In this document: positions 41,373 through 45,296 of the stretch, one piece after another | How the letters are laid out: the number at the start of each line of letters is the position of its first letter | Numbering within the stretch: the stretch's first letter is position 1 | Assembly (NCBI GenBank): GCA_002427545.1 | Contig: DIRM01000018.1 | Location: 38,665-83,960 of the forward strand | From: Mageeibacillus sp. UBA5436 | Lineage (GTDB): Bacteria; Bacillota; Clostridia; Saccharofermentanales; DTU023 | DNA length: 45,296 nucleotides | Direction of reading: 5' to 3' | Made by a program: the position numbers and the translations under genes | Notes under the pieces: generated by a model | The model's database searches: none | Seen by the model: only the letters and a program-made list of their open reading frames with translations | What the model was told of the DNA's origin: nothing

Positions 41373-41972
41373 TTGAAGAATAATGCATCAGAAACGTATA
41401 TTTTAGGAGATCTGGTTTCTTTCGTACAAGGTGTAAATTCAGCTCGTGCCGAGAAGCAATATGGCTTAGTCGATGTTATATATTACGATCAAGCTTCGTT
41501 TGAAAGGGACTATAATCATGAGGATGGTTTTGTTGAAGCAATCGCTAAGTCATCATTCAATGATTATTCTTTAAATGAAGGTGATGTTATTATTAGCAAT
41601 GCATTAAGGCAAGCGACTATGGTTGGAAGGTCTAATGTTGGAAAAGTTCCTTCTATCAATTTTACCAAGGTAATTTTTAGAGACGCCACAATCGACAAGA
41701 AATATTTTCTTTATCTCTTTAACAATCATAGCTCGGTAAAGCGTCAAAAAGAACGAGAAGTACAAGGAAATATTATTCCGAAAATTCCCATCAAGGCCTT
41801 GAATGATTTAAAAATACCAATCGTCTCAATGGATGAGCAAATAAAAATTGGTCGTATATACATCGATACTCTTAAATTACAAGCCAAATTAAAGAGGTAC
41901 TCAGAACTGATAGAACAATTCACCAATGGTGTACTTGAAGAAACGATAAAGGAGGACGAAAATCATGAATAG
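41373..41972 (+). CDS. hsdS: Type I restriction specificity subunit HsdS, single-TRD (half-size)
   Basis: 199 residues, about half the usual 400. It shows one target-recognition domain (ILGDLVSFVQGVNSARAE at the start) and the conserved end of a half-subunit, GNIIPKIPIKALNDLKIP then VSMDEQIKIGRIY, followed by one C-terminal helix (about 155-190) equivalent to a conserved coiled-coil spacer. Such half-subunits can dimerise to read a palindromic-type site, or may be remnants. The TTG at 41373 is preferred, since GGAGGTGA (41360-41367) is 5 bases upstream; an ATG at 41358 would overlap that site. It overlaps hsdR by 8 bases. No hsdM precedes it. Confidence 0.82.
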   Translation: MKNNASETYILGDLVSFVQGVNSARAEKQYGLVDVIYYDQASFERDYNHEDGFVEAIAKSSFNDYSLNEGDVIISNALRQATMVGRSNVGKVPSINFTKVIFRDATIDKKYFLYLFNNHSSVKRQKEREVQGNIIPKIPIKALNDLKIPIVSMDEQIKIGRIYIDTLKLQAKLKRYSELIEQFTNGVLEETIKEDENHE

Positions 41973-44900
41973 TCCAATTAAAAGCCAATCTGAATTAGCG
42001 TTTGAAAAAGAAGTTATTGAATACCTAACACAAATTGGTGGTGTAAAACAATGGGAATATAAAGAAAAAATTAAAACAACAGATCAGCTCTGGGATAATT
42101 TCAAACATATTCTTGAGCAAAATAACCGTGCAAGACTGGACTATCCCTTGTCGATTACCGAGTTTAATCAAGTGAAAAAAATCATTACAGCCATTGAAAC
42201 ACCATATCAAGCAGGTCAATTCCTTTATGGAGTAAATGGCGTATCAGAAATTGAAGTTGATTTGGATAATGGAAGGCATGTTTTTCTTACAGTTTTTGAC
42301 CAAGCACAAGTTGGTGGAGGTAATACTGTTTATCAAATAGTGAATCAGATAGAACGTCCTAAAGTAATGGATGGTAAACAAGATCGCCGCTTTGATGTGA
42401 CAATGTTGATTAATGGTCTTCCTATTTTGCAAATTGAATTAAAAAAAGCGCTACATAGTACCACTGAATCTTTGAATCAAATGGAGCAATATATTGCTGA
42501 AAAACAGTACAGTGGTATTTTCTCTACTTTGCAACTTTTGATTGCAATGACACCATTTGATATTCGCTACATGGCGAACACGACTTTGAATGATTTTAAT
42601 CGAGCTTTTGCTTTCAATTGGCAAGATGAAAAAAATGCGTATCCTGTACGCTCCTGGAAAACTTTTGCAGATCAGGTTTTATCTATCCCTATGGCTCACG
42701 ACATGGCGACGCGCTATATGATCTTAGATGGGACAAAAAATAAAGAGTGTATCAAAGTGATGAGACCTTATCAGGTATATGCTACAAAACGTGTTTTAGA
42801 TAAAGTTCGTAAATTTGACTTTAATGATACCGATGGCAAATTAGGCTATATTTGGCATACCACAGGTTCAGGCAAAACCATCACCAGTTTCAAGACAGCT
42901 TGGCTCGCCAGTCGCATGTCAAATGTGGATAAAGTTATTTTCTTAGTTGACCGTATTGCTTTAACGAACCAGACTTCGGATGCGTATAAAGCCTATGATC
43001 CAGTTGCTGGTTTTGAGGGAAAGACTGGCGTTGTTAGTGATACGGCCAATGTTTCTGATTTACATCGTAAACTGACAAAGAAGAGCGATAAAAATATCAT
43101 CGTCACCAGTATTCAAAAAATGTCCCGCTATGTTTCACGTGATACCTTCAAAAAACTGAATGAAAATATTTTGTTTATTGTAGATGAAGCGCATCGTTCA
43201 ACTGGTGATGGCTCTGAGAATAACGAAGGAATGTTAAAGGCAATCCGCAAAGCCATTCCGAACTCTGCATGGGTGGGGTACACCGGAACACCAAAATTTC
43301 CAGAAACACGAGAAATCTTTGGTGAATTACTACATGCTTATACGATTAAAGAAGCCATTGCAGATAAGAATGTCCTTGGATTTAATGTGGAGTTTAAAGA
43401 AACAATTAAAGCACCTGAAAATCCAACTGAAGAAGATATAGATGATAATATCAAAGGTTCAGTTTATGACGAACATCCAGATCATGTAACAAAGGTGGTT
43501 GAAGATATCTTTGAAAACTGGAAAAAACGTTCCAACAACCGCAAGTACAATGCGCTATTAACTGTTCATGTCGGTGGTAATAAAGCTAGTACGCCAAGAG
43601 CAATGGAATACTTCGATAAGTTTGCAGAAATTAATGCCAGAAAATCAGAGGAAGATCGATTAAAAGTAGCGGTGAGTTTTTCTGTGGATACGTCAAATAG
43701 TGTGTATCAACAAAAAACGAATGAAAACTTGCATCATGCGATTATTGTTTACAATGAACTCTTTGGGACAGATTATGATATGCAAACGGTGAAACAATAC
43801 ACTGAAGATTTAACGAGACGCTTAAACAAGACAGCTGATGATGGAAACTACTTGGATCTGGTTATTGTAATAGATCAACTTTTAACAGGTTTTGATGCTC
43901 CTGAACTCAATACGCTTTATATCGATCGTACATTGAAAGGCAAAAATTTAATTCAAGCCTATTCACGAACGAATCGCATACATAATTCGGTTGACAAACC
44001 ATGGGGAAATGTTGTCAATTATCGTTGGCCAGTTCAAAATGAATATGAGATGAATAAAGCTTTCGCCATTTATTCTAATCGTGCCTCTGCATACGAACAA
44101 CTTTCTTTAGAGGATTTAAAAGCAGGCAATGAAGAGTCTGGTATTATATCAAAGCCTTTCAGCAAAGTACAAGCAGAAATGCAAAACGTCATTAAAAAAC
44201 TAGCTGAATTAACAGATGACTTTATTGGGCTTCCACCAAGCGAAAAAGAGAGAGACGAAGTTTTTGATAAACTAAAAGAATACAATAGTTTACTGAGTCA
44301 ATTGAAGCAATATCCAACTGATGATATGGGAAACCCTATCTCAGCTTATGACAATCCAGAAGAGTTCTATAAACATTTAGGCATCACTGAAGAACAAGAA
44401 ATCATTTTAACTACTGTGATTGCCGGCGAACTTAAGACATTGAGAGCAAAACGTGATGATATTGATATTTCTCAAGTTAATCTAGATATGGTGCATATTC
44501 ATGAGGTAAACATCAACTATGATTATCTGATTGACTTAATTGCTAAGATGGCAGATGAAGTTCATGAGAATCAAATGGAACAGGCAGCAGCAACGAAAGA
44601 GGAAATTCATTTAGAACTTGCAAAATCTGAAAATGATAAAGAAAAATCTAAAATACGAAATTTTATCACTAAGATTTTTAATCGAGAATTTATCTTTGGT
44701 AAATATCCGGCGCCACGTAATGTTGAAAAAATGAATCAAGCAATGGATCAAGCGCAAAAAGATTCAAATATAAAATTGCTGACTGCTTTTATTCGTAAAT
44801 GGGGAATTGATAATAGCGTCAAGCCCAAAGAACTTGAAAGTCTCATTCAAAAGCATCGAGTAGGTAAAGAAGACATGGATAAGCAAGGGGAATTAACTGC

Positions 44901-45036
44901 TATTATGAATGATGCGAGGTCCGATTACAAAGAGATTGCAGCAGATGACATCAGAGCTCTTTCATGGGTGAGATACCGTATTAAGTTCCGAAGTGCTTTT
45001 TATGATATGGCTGATGAGATAAAAAAGGGAGAATAG
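41965..45036 (+). CDS. hsdR: Type I restriction enzyme HsdR (nuclease/translocase)
   Basis: 1023 residues, full length for HsdR. N-terminal PD-(D/E)xK nuclease: RRFDVTMLINGLPILQIELKK, with E-x-K near residues 157-159 (quoted in parts). The SF2 motor follows: Walker A HTTGSGKT near 300, DEAH box FIVDEAHRST near 404, VGYTGTP, and motif VI LIQAYSRTNR near 662. The C-terminal third is helical, for assembly with HsdM2S. It cuts DNA lacking the modification after ATP-driven translocation. AAAGGAGG precedes the ATG. By eye, codons look somewhat less AT-rich than in the neighbouring chromosomal genes, consistent with horizontal transfer. Confidence 0.96.
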   Translation: MNSPIKSQSELAFEKEVIEYLTQIGGVKQWEYKEKIKTTDQLWDNFKHILEQNNRARLDYPLSITEFNQVKKIITAIETPYQAGQFLYGVNGVSEIEVDLDNGRHVFLTVFDQAQVGGGNTVYQIVNQIERPKVMDGKQDRRFDVTMLINGLPILQIELKKALHSTTESLNQMEQYIAEKQYSGIFSTLQLLIAMTPFDIRYMANTTLNDFNRAFAFNWQDEKNAYPVRSWKTFADQVLSIPMAHDMATRYMILDGTKNKECIKVMRPYQVYATKRVLDKVRKFDFNDTDGKLGYIWHTTGSGKTITSFKTAWLASRMSNVDKVIFLVDRIALTNQTSDAYKAYDPVAGFEGKTGVVSDTANVSDLHRKLTKKSDKNIIVTSIQKMSRYVSRDTFKKLNENILFIVDEAHRSTGDGSENNEGMLKAIRKAIPNSAWVGYTGTPKFPETREIFGELLHAYTIKEAIADKNVLGFNVEFKETIKAPENPTEEDIDDNIKGSVYDEHPDHVTKVVEDIFENWKKRSNNRKYNALLTVHVGGNKASTPRAMEYFDKFAEINARKSEEDRLKVAVSFSVDTSNSVYQQKTNENLHHAIIVYNELFGTDYDMQTVKQYTEDLTRRLNKTADDGNYLDLVIVIDQLLTGFDAPELNTLYIDRTLKGKNLIQAYSRTNRIHNSVDKPWGNVVNYRWPVQNEYEMNKAFAIYSNRASAYEQLSLEDLKAGNEESGIISKPFSKVQAEMQNVIKKLAELTDDFIGLPPSEKERDEVFDKLKEYNSLLSQLKQYPTDDMGNPISAYDNPEEFYKHLGITEEQEIILTTVIAGELKTLRAKRDDIDISQVNLDMVHIHEVNINYDYLIDLIAKMADEVHENQMEQAAATKEEIHLELAKSENDKEKSKIRNFITKIFNREFIFGKYPAPRNVEKMNQAMDQAQKDSNIKLLTAFIRKWGIDNSVKPKELESLIQKHRVGKEDMDKQGELTAIMNDARSDYKEIAADDIRALSWVRYRIKFRSAFYDMADEIKKGE

Positions 45037-45039
45037 CAT

Positions 45040-45296
45040 ATGGCAAATAATAAGAATGAATTAGAGTTCTTAATATATGGATCAGATGAAAGAGTTGAAG
45101 TCTTGATTCAAGACGAAACCATATGGGCTACCCAAAAATCAATCGCAGAACTTTTCGGAGTTGATAGAACTTCAATTTCTCGACATTTGAAAAATATTTT
45201 TTCTACGGGTGAACTTGATGAAAAAGTGGTTAGTGCAAAAATTGCACATACCACCGAACATGGAGCTATTGAAGGAAAAACGCAAACGAATACAGT
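45040..45296 (+). CDS. RhuM-family protein, 5' part (runs off the window)
   Basis: The first 85 residues are visible, starting MANNKNELEFLIYGSDERVE. The segment IQDETIWATQKSIAELFGVD, then RTSISRHLKNIFSTGELDE, is the helix-turn-helix-like N terminus of the RhuM/virulence-RhuM family. These genes are often found inside type I restriction loci of Firmicutes; their function is not settled. AAAGGGAGA lies about 8 bases upstream, three bases after the hsdR stop, so it is part of the operon. The expected FYNLD-type motif lies beyond the window edge. Confidence 0.85.
   Translation, partial: MANNKNELEFLIYGSDERVEVLIQDETIWATQKSIAELFGVDRTSISRHLKNIFSTGELDEKVVSAKIAHTTEHGAIEGKTQTNT

Noticed and set aside
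1..45296. CRISPR array, insertion sequence or prophage
   Set aside because: No spaced repeat series, transposase, integrase or terminal inverted repeats were seen. The only clear tandem repeats are the short ones listed.

Overview
The window looks like a chromosomal segment of a low-GC Bacillota, probably class Clostridia. Supporting signs are the AT-rich codons, strong AGGAGG-type ribosome binding sites, a zinc-ribbon (type Z) S14, a zinc-type adenylate kinase lid, an L17 with a central insertion, and an ECF ATPase/EcfT/TruA block directly after rplQ. The genus cannot be fixed from the sequence alone. Almost everything is on the + strand. The exceptions are proB, proA and a lipoprotein gene at 37.5-41 kb.

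Region by region: (1) 1-31 is the 3' end of a tRNA, probably tRNA-Leu. A Crp/Fnr-type regulator and formate-tetrahydrofolate ligase (fhs) follow. (2) 2.5-8.7 kb holds a PucR/CdaR-type regulator and a cell-envelope block: ftsE, ftsX, a secreted coiled-coil M23 peptidase that is probably the FtsEX-controlled hydrolase, and a CtpA-type S41 protease. (3) Hsp33 and TrpRS come next. (4) 10.7-21.9 kb is the S10-spc ribosomal protein operon, rpsJ to secY. It has a clear promoter and a roughly 250-nt structured leader, and ends at a strong terminator. (5) 21.9-25.7 kb carries adk and map, two overlapping genes for the E1 alpha and beta subunits of a 2-oxoacid/acetoin dehydrogenase, and infA. (6) 25.8-29.1 kb is the alpha operon (rpmJ, rpsM, rpsK, rpsD, rpoA, rplQ). 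It has its own promoter, a structured rpmJ-rpsM spacer and a terminator. (7) 29.1-37.5 kb is a run of housekeeping genes: a single-chain double ECF ATPase, ecfT, a ROK sugar kinase, truA, nicotinate phosphoribosyltransferase, a cyclophilin, a DJ-1 family protein and a CDF cation exporter. (8) proB-proA and a lipoprotein gene lie on the minus strand. (9) From 41.3 kb to the end is a type I restriction locus: a half-size HsdS, HsdR and the start of a RhuM-family gene. HsdM is not in the window.

The observations most worth following up are regulatory. The S10 leader can form a 12-bp first hairpin whose loop complements a strand about 105 nt downstream. The rpmJ-rpsM spacer has a perfect 11-bp long-range helix ending at the rpsM Shine-Dalgarno, plus a three-segment hairpin switch that starts in the rpmJ stop codon. 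Protein oddities are the fused ECF ATPase, the long charged FtsE tail, an Hsp33 that lacks one of its four zinc cysteines, and extended L16 and L22. The restriction promoter is preceded by a perfect 24-bp tandem repeat. I did not find a clear new multi-gene system. All structures were found by reading; no folding or database search was run.
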